A stretch of 64,000 nt of DNA from Stenomitos rutilans HA7619-LM2 (lineage in GTDB: Bacteria; Cyanobacteriota; Cyanobacteriia; Leptolyngbyales; Leptolyngbyaceae): contig JAHHIE010000019.1 in the NCBI GenBank assembly GCA_019358945.1, positions 1 through 64,000 of the forward strand, read 5' to 3'. Of the stretch, positions 16,564 to 24,758 are shown in pieces. The notes beneath the pieces are model-generated. The model had not been told where the DNA came from and searched no databases. It saw only the letters and a list, made by a program, of their open reading frames with translations. Position 1 is the stretch's first letter, and each line of letters begins with the position of its first letter. The position numbers and the translations under genes were made by a program.

Positions 16564-18018
16564 TTAATTCGCCCAATCTTTTGCCCAGTGGAGCGTCTTG
16601 TGGACTTGTTCCAACGTTGCGGCTTCACAGTACAGGCGTAGTACAGGCTCAGTGCCACTAAAGCGAATGAGCAGCCAGCTTTGGTCTGCCAGACGAAACT
16701 TGTACCCATCAACGGAGAGGCAGTCGATGACGGCTTGTCCGGCAATTTCGGTGGGCGGGCTGGTTTGCAGTTGGTCGAGCAACTTTGCCCGCACGTCCAT
16801 TCCGGCAAGGGGAATATCAATGCGATCGTAGCTGGAGAAAAAGCCCGTCCGTTCCTGGAGCCTGCGATAGAGATCACTTAAATCGAGACTAGAGTGTACG
16901 ATCGCCTCCAGCACATACAGCGCTGACAGCAGCGCATCGCGTTCGGGAATGTGATTGCCATAGCCAACACCGCCCGATTCTTCGCCGCCTAGCAGTACCT
17001 GCGTTTCTAACATGCGATCGGCGATGTACTTGTAGCCCACTGGAGTTTCAAAGACAGGCAAGCCATATAGGGCCGCCACTTTGGGCATGAGGTCAGACCC
17101 GCTGATAGTCTTGACCAGTTCGCCGTTAAAGCCACGATTGGCAACCAGATGTTCGATTAAAACGGGAATCAAGATTTGTGAGCTGAGAAAATTGGCTTGC
17201 CCATCCACTGCAGCGATGCGATCGCTGTCGCCATCAAACACCAACCCCACCGAAAGCCCTGTTGGGTGTTCCTGACGGTAGGCACGAATATGATCAAAAA
17301 AGTCCGTGAGGTAGCGTGGCAGTGGTTCGGGTGCGCCGCCGCCAAAGAGCGGATCGCGATCGCTGTGCAATTCTCGAATCGGCGTTTTGAGCAGCTTTTC
17401 TAGCCCACCTGCCGCTGCACCATGCATCACATCGGCAAATACAGTGAGCGTCCCTTGCTGAATCGCCTGACGAATCGCGGCAATATCGACCTTTGTTTCT
17501 AACCCCTGGCAGTAGCCTTCCCAGGGATCAAGGGTTTGCAGTACTCCTGGTGTGCCTGTGACCGTTTTGCCTTCTGCTAAAAGGGCTTCAATCTGCTGCG
17601 TGACCGACGGTGGAACTGAGCCACCAAAGGCACCTTTCACCTTCAAGCCAGAGTAACGACCGGGATTGTGGCTGGCTGTAATCACCAGGGCACCGAGGGC
17701 ACTGTATTGCTTGGCAGCCCAGCTAAATGCAGGCGTTGGGGCATATCCGTCGGATAGCAACACATCAAAACCAGCGTCTCTCACCGCTTCTGCCGTCGCC
17801 AGGGCAAAGTCTTCAGAGAGGAAGCGGCGATCGTACCCCACAATGACCAGTTTATTTGCGGCGGTGGTGCCATAGACATTTGCCAGAACCTGTGCGGCTA
17901 ACGGTGCCACCTGCGTCAGGCGATCGAACGTAAAATCGGCGGCAATCAGTCCGCGCCAACCATCTGTACCAAACTTGATCGGAGTGGAGCTAACCGACGT
18001 TGGAGAGGGGTGATTCAT
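16564..18018 (-). CDS. Phosphoglucomutase/phosphomannomutase family protein
   Basis: 484 residues of the alpha-D-phosphohexomutase superfamily. The phosphoserine loop is TASHNP (Ser116), the metal loop DGDSDR (residues 262-267), the sugar-specificity loop GGEESGG near 345 and the phosphate-binding loop RFSGTEPVLRLY near 455. It interconverts hexose 1- and 6-phosphates for glycogen and cell-envelope precursor supply. Converges with pyk across a repeat-filled 124-bp gap. Substrate preference (glucose or mannose) is not certain from sequence. Confidence 0.9.
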   Translation of the reverse strand: MNHPSPTSVSSTPIKFGTDGWRGLIAADFTFDRLTQVAPLAAQVLANVYGTTAANKLVIVGYDRRFLSEDFALATAEAVRDAGFDVLLSDGYAPTPAFSWAAKQYSALGALVITASHNPGRYSGLKVKGAFGGSVPPSVTQQIEALLAEGKTVTGTPGVLQTLDPWEGYCQGLETKVDIAAIRQAIQQGTLTVFADVMHGAAAGGLEKLLKTPIRELHSDRDPLFGGGAPEPLPRYLTDFFDHIRAYRQEHPTGLSVGLVFDGDSDRIAAVDGQANFLSSQILIPVLIEHLVANRGFNGELVKTISGSDLMPKVAALYGLPVFETPVGYKYIADRMLETQVLLGGEESGGVGYGNHIPERDALLSALYVLEAIVHSSLDLSDLYRRLQERTGFFSSYDRIDIPLAGMDVRAKLLDQLQTSPPTEIAGQAVIDCLSVDGYKFRLADQSWLLIRFSGTEPVLRLYCEAATLEQVHKTLHWAKDWAN

Positions 18019-18297
18019 GAACGGGACAGCCTTACGTGCTTTCGATTCTTGCCCTTCGAGTGTATGCGGAGAACTACTCCTTCAGCTACCCTCTAGCCCT
18101 GCAAAAAAAGATCTCTGCTAGCGGCAATACAACCGATGGCTGTCGCTTTCAGCATCACGCTTCACAATTTACTGCTACCACAGCTTTATAAAACCTTTAC
18201 AGAACAGCTTTCATCGCTCAAAACAGCATGAAGAATGAGCCAACACCCCGGTTGCTGCCTTTGCTCCGCTTATAGCAAAAGGCAAAAGGTAAAAGGT
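18019..18297. other. Upstream region of the phosphoglucomutase gene
   Basis: About 280 bp without a coding frame of note; it must hold the phosphoglucomutase promoter. It ends in GGCAAAAGGTAAAAGGT units, into which the MITE at 18298 inserted. Confidence 0.4.
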
Positions 18298-18594
18298 TAG
18301 GACTTACGCATTTGGCCCCCCAACTCTCAATTCTGGGGGCTTTAATTGGCTCGGTTCCCCCTTTCTTGTAGCTTGCTTCCCAAAGGGTATGCCCAAAGGG
18401 CTATGAGTTAGGGGCTAGGCAGTGCTTTAAAGCTTCAATCGTTTCATTGCTGATAGCTTCTGCCCCCTAAATCCCCCAATGCTGGGGGACTTTGAAGCTG
18501 GTTTGTAAGCCCTCAAATTTGGGGGTTGGGGGCTTCCGGGGGCTCTAAAGCACGCCCTAGGGAGCGAAAGATGACCGCTTTTGCGTAATTCCTA
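18298..18594. mobile_element. MITE, 297 bp, TIR TAGGACTTACGCA, 5-bp target duplication
   Basis: Begins TAGGACTTACGCA and ends TTTTGCGTAATTCCTA, an imperfect inverse. The direct repeat AAGGT flanks it exactly (18293-18297 and 18595-18599). Its two ends match, in inverted orientation, the two ends of the shorter element at 51263-51373 (shared blocks around CTTTAATTGGCTCGGTTCCC and GGAGCGAAAGATGA). The internal 180 bp is unique to this copy and encodes nothing. It is non-autonomous, presumably mobilised by an IS with the same ends. Confidence 0.8.
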
Positions 18595-18605
18595 AAGGTA
18601 AAAGG

Positions 18606-18690
18606 CTGATAGCTGACCGCTAATAGCTGACCGCTGACCGCTCTTTAACTCAAAACTTCTCCGCTAACCGCTGACCGCTAACCCAACCTT
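18606..18690. repeat. CTGACCG heptad array
   Basis: Repeated AGCTGACCGCTAATAGCTGA-type units with a period of seven bases, interrupted by TTTAACTCAAAACTTC. They lie directly downstream of the tpsB gene and may serve as its 3' structure. Confidence 0.6.
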
Positions 18691-18724
18691 CTGCATCTTC
18701 CCTCCCATACCTTTAAGGGCATGC

Positions 18725-20575
18725 TTAAAACTGATAGGTAAGGCTGAAATAGAAGCCTTCATCCTGGGCATCATTGCCCCGATCGCGCAAGTCTACAAAC
18801 GGAATGGCATAGTCAAGCCGTAGATTGAGGCGCGGCAGCGGTTGCCAGAGCAGTCCTAAGCCGAGCGCGGCGAGAAAACGCTGCGACGGAAGTGGGTTTG
18901 GGTTGTCTGACTGATTCCAGATCGTGCCCATATCAAAAAACGGTGCGAGCTGAAAGGTGGGTAATCCGGCTTCATCCCGTCCCAGCGTGATTCGATCTTC
19001 AATCGAGAAGCGAAAGCCATTGTCACCAGAGCGTGCGTTTTGACGGTAGCCCCGCAGCGATTGCCCACCTCCAATGACAAACTGTTGGGATGGCAAGAGA
19101 CTATCAGGTGTGAGCTGCAAATCGAGTTGACCAATGATCAGATTGTTATTCCCCAACCGCTGTACCCGTTGCGCCTGTCCCTGCCAGCTAAAGAATCGGC
19201 CATCTGGCGTGGGCGAATCATTTTCGGTAGCGTTGAGAATGCCCAGTCCCAGGTTGAACTGCGATCGAAAGGCCCAGGCTCCCTGTGGATCACGCCTCAC
19301 ATAGTCTTGCCCAAGCCTGAGGACGCGTGTTTTGCTGTTGCCATCGGCATCAGGGCCGATGCCAAACGGAGTACCGATATCGTTAAAGAGAAAGGTCTGC
19401 CCATCTTGGATGGCAAACCCAACTGACAGCGCAAATTCCTCACGCGGTGTACGAATCAGTGGTTGGCGATAGCTCAACTCATAGAGGGTGGTCTTGCCGC
19501 GAATATCAAACACTGCAAAAGCAGGATCGACAATGCGGTTCTTGCTGGGCGCAATGCGAAGCTGCACCGTACCATTCATCGCATTAATTGGTGCAATGTA
19601 GTTAAAGTCGAAGGCATCTGACCCTCCACGCGTCGTACCGAAGTAGGAGGCCGAAAGCTGATCACCAATGCCTGTCAGGTTGCGATAGCTGATGGCTCCA
19701 CCCAAACGAACGGCACCAACGCTTGGCGGTGAATAGTTATCTGTTTGCAATAAGCCGTCGATCGCCTTGGCTTCTGCTACCCGCACAATTAGAATGCTCT
19801 GTCCCAACTTCGTGCCTGGACGTAAACTCGCCTCTACGTTGGTGAACAATGGATCGGCTTTGAGCAAGCGCAACTGATCTTCTAACCGATCGCGGCTGAG
19901 CGGTGGCTGAGTGCCAAGTTGAATGCGGCTGCGAACGTAGTTGGGGTTTAAGCGCTGAGTGCCTTCAATATCGATGCGTTCCAGTGAACCCTCGACTACG
20001 CGAATCTGCACGATTCCATTAGTCACTGTCTGGTCTGCCAGAATCGCCCGTGAGGTAATGTAGCCCCGATCGAGGTAAAGCTGGGTAATGGCATCAGCCG
20101 CTTGTCTCAGTTGTTCTAACGTGACTTTGCGATTTTCTAAGGGTTTGGTAATTGGATCAAATTCTTTTGCACCCAGGATGGTGCTTCCCGTTACTTCGAT
20201 ACGGGTCACATCGAGCTGAGGGGACTGCTCTCCTGGCGCTGTTTCTGGTGGCGCGGATGGCGCGGGCGGCAAAATGGGCTGCTCTGGTATTGGCGGCGTT
20301 GGGGTGGGAGCAGGTTGAATCAGGCGATCGCGGTTTGGATCGGGTGACAATTGGCTAGGATCAGGAAGTAGGGGTGGCGTTGGATTCGGTGCCAGGGGTG
20401 GTGTTGGCCCTGAAGGCGGCGTTGGTACCTGTGCTACCAGAGCACTTGAATTGTTGACTGTAAAGGCTCTAGAGAGATCTACAGACGTGTTCGCCAGCAC
20501 TTGTGTCGGCAAGAGCCAGAAAACGGTGCCCACGATCGAAACCCCACACTCAAAACTAAGACCCCTTCGTTGCAT
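18725..20575 (-). CDS. ShlB/FhaC/HecB-family two-partner secretion pore (TpsB)
   Basis: 616 residues. Signal peptide residues 1-28 (cleavage after QVLA), a Pro-rich linker (about 50-120), a POTRA domain (TRIEVTGSTILGAKEFDP, about 125-200), a second POTRA-like part (RIDIEGTQRLNPNYVRSRI), then a 16-strand beta-barrel domain ending in Phe (FYFSLTYQF), as expected for an Omp85-type outer-membrane protein. The motif VIGGGQSLRGYRQNARSGDNG corresponds to the conserved L6 hairpin VRGY/F. It exports a TpsA partner across the outer membrane. No TpsA haemagglutinin-like gene is in the window. It diverges from a DUF928 gene, a pairing seen in other cyanobacteria. Confidence 0.9.
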   Translation of the reverse strand: MQRRGLSFECGVSIVGTVFWLLPTQVLANTSVDLSRAFTVNNSSALVAQVPTPPSGPTPPLAPNPTPPLLPDPSQLSPDPNRDRLIQPAPTPTPPIPEQPILPPAPSAPPETAPGEQSPQLDVTRIEVTGSTILGAKEFDPITKPLENRKVTLEQLRQAADAITQLYLDRGYITSRAILADQTVTNGIVQIRVVEGSLERIDIEGTQRLNPNYVRSRIQLGTQPPLSRDRLEDQLRLLKADPLFTNVEASLRPGTKLGQSILIVRVAEAKAIDGLLQTDNYSPPSVGAVRLGGAISYRNLTGIGDQLSASYFGTTRGGSDAFDFNYIAPINAMNGTVQLRIAPSKNRIVDPAFAVFDIRGKTTLYELSYRQPLIRTPREEFALSVGFAIQDGQTFLFNDIGTPFGIGPDADGNSKTRVLRLGQDYVRRDPQGAWAFRSQFNLGLGILNATENDSPTPDGRFFSWQGQAQRVQRLGNNNLIIGQLDLQLTPDSLLPSQQFVIGGGQSLRGYRQNARSGDNGFRFSIEDRITLGRDEAGLPTFQLAPFFDMGTIWNQSDNPNPLPSQRFLAALGLGLLWQPLPRLNLRLDYAIPFVDLRDRGNDAQDEGFYFSLTYQF

Positions 20576-21018
20576 GTGTTACCCGTTCTTTTAAGGTTAG
20601 AGTTCTAGCAGTTAGAGAAAAATATCTGACTGCACCAGCCTACTCGATGGCGCAGGTACTTGATTAGAAATACTTCCTGCAAACAAATTTAAGGGTTAAG
20701 CCACACCCATCCCGCGCTCTTTTTCTCGGACAAGTCCACCGACGAGCAGCCTCAAGCCTAAAATGCCCCAATCATGTCAGGGTTTGACAGAACGAGATGC
20801 ACCTTCTGACTTCGCTCCATCTGATTTAGCTCAGATTGGCTGCATAGAACCCCTTTGGCTTACAAATCTTTTCACAACACGAGCATAGGAAGCTTAGATG
20901 GGACGAATAAGTCTTTAAAGCAGTCAACGGTTAGTTTTTGCCTTTTACCTTCTACCCTCCTCCTGTCCCCCCTTGATACGACAATACTGATGTGATTGCT
21001 TTTGAGGATAGGAAAGGT
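20576..21018. other. Divergent intergenic region, tpsB / DUF928
   Basis: 443 bp without an obvious gene. It must hold both promoters. TTTGCCTTTTACCTTCTACC-type heptads lie near the DUF928 gene. No operator was recognised. Confidence 0.35.
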
Positions 21019-21759
21019 ATGCGTTTAGCACATCGGTTCGCGCTGGCGATGCCCTGCTTCGGAGTCTTGTTGAGCGTTGTTATGGGTAGTCTCCCGCCGC
21101 TCACAATGGCGGCAGACTTTAAGCCACCTCAGCGTGGGTTGCCGGGACGGCGGGAAGGGGCAGGTACGCGCGATGCGATCGTCTGTATTCAAGCTAGCCC
21201 GCCTCAACTCACGGCAATTCTCCCAGAGACCAACTTGGGGCTAACAACCGCCGCCTACCCGCGCTTCTTTTGGTTTGCGCCCAAAAGTAAAGCAAGATTT
21301 GTTGAATTTACTTTGTCTGAAGTGAACGAGCAGCGAGAAGACCAGATGCCTGTTTATAAAACCATTTTCAACATTACGGGTATGCCTGGTGTTGCGAGTC
21401 TGTCTCTACCCAGCAATGCCGCGATTCCGCCATTAGTTGTAGGCAGAGACTATCACTGGTCTGTAGCGCTGATTTGCAATCCAAACGATCGCACACGCGA
21501 CATCAAAGTCGATGGTTGGGTACAACGCGTCGCACCAGATGCACGCTTGACCAACCAGCTTGCAAAAGCCACACCCGTCGATCACGTCTCACTCTATGCC
21601 AGCAACGGCCTCTGGTTTGACACACTCATGACATTGGCAGACCAGCGCTGCACCAGTCCCAAAGACGCTGCACTGATCAGCAGTTGGGCTGCCTTGTTGA
21701 AATCGGTGCAGTTGGCGGCGATCGCGGAGCAACCATTGCTTCAGCAGTGTCAGAAGTAG
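21019..21759 (+). CDS. DUF928 domain-containing exported protein
   Basis: About 246 residues. MRLAHRFALAMPCFGVLLSV is a signal peptide, so the product is periplasmic. The body matches DUF928: LTAILPETNLGLTTAAYPRF, FWFAPKSKARFVEFTLSE, then VVGRDYHWSVALICNPNDRT and DVKVDGW-like IKVDGWVQRV. I chose ATG 21019, preceded by AGGAAAGG, over GTG 20992. DUF928 proteins are largely cyanobacterial, often near two-partner secretion pores or CHAT/CHASE2 genes; the function is unknown. Its position next to tpsB suggests a role in the periplasm during secretion, which is inference. Confidence 0.8.
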   Translation: MRLAHRFALAMPCFGVLLSVVMGSLPPLTMAADFKPPQRGLPGRREGAGTRDAIVCIQASPPQLTAILPETNLGLTTAAYPRFFWFAPKSKARFVEFTLSEVNEQREDQMPVYKTIFNITGMPGVASLSLPSNAAIPPLVVGRDYHWSVALICNPNDRTRDIKVDGWVQRVAPDARLTNQLAKATPVDHVSLYASNGLWFDTLMTLADQRCTSPKDAALISSWAALLKSVQLAAIAEQPLLQQCQK

Positions 21760-21894
21760 CTACTAGCGGTCAGCGGTCAGCTTTAAATTCAAGGTTGACC
21801 GCTGACCGCTATCAATCAATTAAGTTATGACGCGCAGATGAGAGCGCTGTCAGGTTGCAGAGTAGGATGTAACCTGATTGTTTTGAGTCTGGCT

Positions 21895-23505
21895 ATGTCG
21901 CGTCGGCTTCCTGCTTCTCGTCCACTGCTTCGTCATCGCAGAAGGTTATGGTTTGAGCGCCTGATGGCGATCGTGGCCTTAGCAAATCTTGGTTTGGTCA
22001 TCTTTGACCTGAGCTACGTCCCCTTGCGTAACTTTTGGCTGCTGGGCAAAGTGAAGCTTCCTCTACTGCCCAGTGTGATCCTTCCCATGCCACCCGCCCC
22101 GGCTGTGTGCAAACCAATAGGCGAACCTCCCGATAAAGCTACTCTCTTTACGGCTTGTTACGATCGCGTCAAAGGCATCGAAGCCTACCGTGATACGCAG
22201 GCATATCTAGAGAATGTCAATCAGCTAGAACAGCTCATTCAGCAAGGTGGCGTCAAGTCCCCTGCGGTCGCTCAAGCGCTTAAAGGACTCCAAGAGCAGA
22301 GCACGCGCATGATTGACGAGAACTGGTTCACAGTTGCGAACAAAACTGGCACGCTAGAAAAGATCAAAGACCGTATGCGCGATCGCATCTACAAGGAGAA
22401 GGCGACGATTGCCGCTTCACTGGTGAGCATCGATCCTACGCAACGGATTGCTTTTGAAGAAGCCACCCGCAAAAAGGCGAAGCAATCCGCGAAAAAAGCA
22501 TTTATGCTCTTTTGGACGCCAGACTATCTCGCTCAGGCTGGCGTGCAGCAGGAGCTTACCTGGTTTGATCGACGCATCCGGGATCTGATGCAAACCAATT
22601 ACTACCGTTCGATTGAAGAGAATGGTGAGTTCACCAATAACTTCTGGTTGCTGGATGCTCCCTTCGTCATTTTGTTTGCGATCGAATTTATTGCCCGCAC
22701 CTGGTATATCAGTCGCCAGTTTAAAAGCGTGAGCTGGCGTGGTGCTCTTTTCTGGCGCTGGTACGACCTTTTCCTCATCTTTCCTTTTGGCATTCTGTTT
22801 TATTCCTGGGCATGGCTTCGCATCATTCCAGTCAGCTTTCGTCTCCATCAAGCCCGTTTTGTTAATCTAGCCCAACTCCGTGAACAGGCAGCGCAAGGGT
22901 TTGTTGGCAGCATTGCCGAAGAATTAACCGAAGTAGTGGTGGTGCAAGTGCTGAACCAGGTGCAGCAGGCTGTACAGCAAGGCGAAATTATGCGCTGGTT
23001 GCTACAGCCTAAAAGCAATCAGATCAAGGTGAATAACGTTGATGAGATCACAGAACTGGTCTCATTGTTTATCAAACTCACGGTGTATCAAGTATTGCCA
23101 AAAGTGCAGCCCGACCTGGAAGCCCTGCTGCGCCACACCATTGAATCTGTTCTGAACCAGGCCCCCGCCTACCAAACGCTAAAAGCCATGCCAGGATTAG
23201 GCGAAGCGCCGACGCAGTTGATCGATCGCCTGGTTTCGGACGTGCTGCAAGCTGCGTACAACTCCCTTACAACTGCTCTCGAAGACCCGATTGGTGCACA
23301 ACTAACTAACCGCTTAATCCAAAATTTTGGACAGGCTCTTGGTGATGAAGTGCAAGAACAGCAGGTGACCAATGAGTTAAAAACGCTGGTTAACGACTTT
23401 CTTGAAGAATTGAAATTAAATTACGTGAAGCGATCGGCTGAAATTGATGTTGAAACTCTGCTCGAAGAAACTCGCCAACTTCAGCAAAGCGCTAGAAAAC
23501 AATAG
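21895..23505 (+). CDS. Membrane protein with voltage-sensor-like helices, function unknown
   Basis: About 536 residues, not recognised as a named family. A first helix (LMAIVALANLGLVIFDLSYV) is followed by some 220 soluble, mostly helical residues. Next come APFVILFAIEFIARTWYI, with the E-x-x-x-R pattern of a voltage-sensor S2; RWYDLFLIFPFGILFY, like S3 with its Asp; and AWLRIIPVSFRLHQAR, like a weakly charged S4. No pore helix or selectivity filter follows; the last 210 residues are soluble and helical. ATG 21895 is preferred to 21838 because the Arg-rich tail MSRRLPASRPLLRHRRR directly precedes the first helix. It lies 135 bp after the DUF928 gene, same strand. Confidence 0.65.
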   Translation: MSRRLPASRPLLRHRRRLWFERLMAIVALANLGLVIFDLSYVPLRNFWLLGKVKLPLLPSVILPMPPAPAVCKPIGEPPDKATLFTACYDRVKGIEAYRDTQAYLENVNQLEQLIQQGGVKSPAVAQALKGLQEQSTRMIDENWFTVANKTGTLEKIKDRMRDRIYKEKATIAASLVSIDPTQRIAFEEATRKKAKQSAKKAFMLFWTPDYLAQAGVQQELTWFDRRIRDLMQTNYYRSIEENGEFTNNFWLLDAPFVILFAIEFIARTWYISRQFKSVSWRGALFWRWYDLFLIFPFGILFYSWAWLRIIPVSFRLHQARFVNLAQLREQAAQGFVGSIAEELTEVVVVQVLNQVQQAVQQGEIMRWLLQPKSNQIKVNNVDEITELVSLFIKLTVYQVLPKVQPDLEALLRHTIESVLNQAPAYQTLKAMPGLGEAPTQLIDRLVSDVLQAAYNSLTTALEDPIGAQLTNRLIQNFGQALGDEVQEQQVTNELKTLVNDFLEELKLNYVKRSAEIDVETLLEETRQLQQSARKQ

Positions 23506-23553
23506 GTAAAAGCTCTTGATTAGATTGACGTTCTCTCAAAACGGTCAGCCGTC

Positions 23554-23712
23554 AGTCTCATACAAGGCTATTTCATTCTAGGAACTGAGTCCATTGGGCA
23601 ACGGCTTTGACCACAGATGAAGCGGATCAGCGGTCTGCTAGCTGTGAACAATCATCCGTTTCATCCGTTCTTACCCGCTGCCAAATAGAATGAAATAGCC
23701 TTGAGTCTCATA
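23554..23712. mobile_element. MITE, 141 bp, with perfect 18-bp TIRs and 9-bp target duplication
   Basis: CAAGGCTATTTCATTCTA (23563-23580) is repeated in perfect inversion at 23686-23703, and AGTCTCATA flanks both ends exactly (23554-23562 and 23704-23712). Inside, GATGAAGCGGAT (23616-23627) and ATCCGTTTCATC (23654-23665) form a second stem of 11/12 bp, so a transcript could fold into a long hairpin. There is no coding capacity. It lies between the 3' ends of the membrane-protein and amidase genes. Confidence 0.85.
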
Positions 23713-23808
23713 TCGGACTGATGCATTTTGACCAAAACCCCGGAGGTTTAAGCGTCAAGATTAGTCTAAGTTCAACACCTGGTTAAAACCTCCGAGGTTT
23801 GCGTAAGG

Positions 23809-24585
23809 TCAGTCATACAGGTGAGGGCAACGATCGTCCAGATACGAAAAGACTGCACGGGTTTGGGCGATCGCGGTTCGATCAAGGTCTGCTATCAACA
23901 GCGTTTCTTCTGCCCCTGCCTGCGCGAGCACCTTACCATCGGGATCGGCTATCGTGCTTAGGCCACAATATTTGAGATGGCCTTCGGTACCAATGCGGTT
24001 AGCATACGCCACAAAGACTTGATTTTCGAGCGCACGGGTAGGAATTAAGACCCTGGGAATTTGGGTGTAGGGGAACATGAGGGCAGTGGGCACAGCGATG
24101 AGTTCAGCACCCCGGAGTGCCAAGGCGCGGACAGCTTCGGGAAATTCGACATCGTAGCAGATTAAAATGCCGACTCGAACGCCTGCGATCGTGTGCAGCC
24201 CCCAGTCCCGACCAGGCGTAAACAGCCGTTGTTCTTCGGCACCAAAGAGGTGGACCTTGCGATAGTTTGCCGCTAACGTACCGTCGGCCTCAATGAGTGC
24301 AGCCGCGTTATAAATGGCACCCCCATCCCGTTCAGCATAACCAAACAGCAGCGCTACGTGGTGCTCACGGGCAATCTCAGCCGCTAGCTGGAGCGATCGT
24401 CCCCGCCAGGGTTCTGCTAAACGCTTAACGTCATCACCAATGTTGTAGCCCGTTAAAAATAATTCGGGAAAGATGAGCAGCGTAACATTTTGCTTAGCTG
24501 CGGTAGCTGTCGTGTGTGCCAATAGTTCTAAATTCGCGGTTACATCTAGCGGTGTCCCCGATCCCTGGTAAAGCCCTACTTTCAT
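23809..24585 (-). CDS. Carbon-nitrogen hydrolase (nitrilase superfamily)
   Basis: 258 residues with the complete nitrilase-family triad: Glu in LIFPELFLTGYN (near 42), Lys in YRKVHLFGAEE (near 110) and Cys in ILICYDVEFPEAVRAL (near 143). Such cytosolic amidases release ammonia from amides or N-carbamoyl compounds. The size and the CYDVEFPE form fit the amidase/omega-amidase group rather than a true nitrilase. Substrate not determinable. It diverges from the ParM-like operon. Confidence 0.88.
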   Translation of the reverse strand: MKVGLYQGSGTPLDVTANLELLAHTTATAAKQNVTLLIFPELFLTGYNIGDDVKRLAEPWRGRSLQLAAEIAREHHVALLFGYAERDGGAIYNAAALIEADGTLAANYRKVHLFGAEEQRLFTPGRDWGLHTIAGVRVGILICYDVEFPEAVRALALRGAELIAVPTALMFPYTQIPRVLIPTRALENQVFVAYANRIGTEGHLKYCGLSTIADPDGKVLAQAGAEETLLIADLDRTAIAQTRAVFSYLDDRCPHLYD

Positions 24586-24656
24586 CGCATCCCAGCCTCA
24601 CAGCCACATAGCCTTTCCGCGTTGCAAAAATTCATTTGTTGTTCGATCGTCAGGGG

Positions 24657-24685
24657 TTGCAATTTTAATACACCTGAACTACAGT
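24657..24685 (+). promoter_or_regulatory. Candidate promoter of the parM/parR-like operon
   Basis: TTGCAA (24657-24662), 17-nt spacer, TACAGT (24680-24685): a good match to a sigma70-type promoter. It would start transcription near 24692, about 65 nt before the ATG, just before the three 10-mer repeats. Confidence 0.45.
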
Positions 24686-24700
24686 ACAGAAATACTAATG

Positions 24701-24730
24701 GGGACAAACGAGAACAAACCGTGACGAACC
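24701..24730. repeat. Three tandem 10-mers before the ParM-like gene
   Basis: GGGACAAACG, AGAACAAACC and GTGACGAACC follow one another without gaps. The shared core is A/G-A-C-A/G-A-A-C. The helical-turn period and the position ahead of a parM-parR-like operon fit binding sites for the RHH adaptor (a parC-like or operator site), which is inference. Confidence 0.4.
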
Positions 24731-24758
24731 GCTACGGATTCAGTATAGAGAGGAACTC

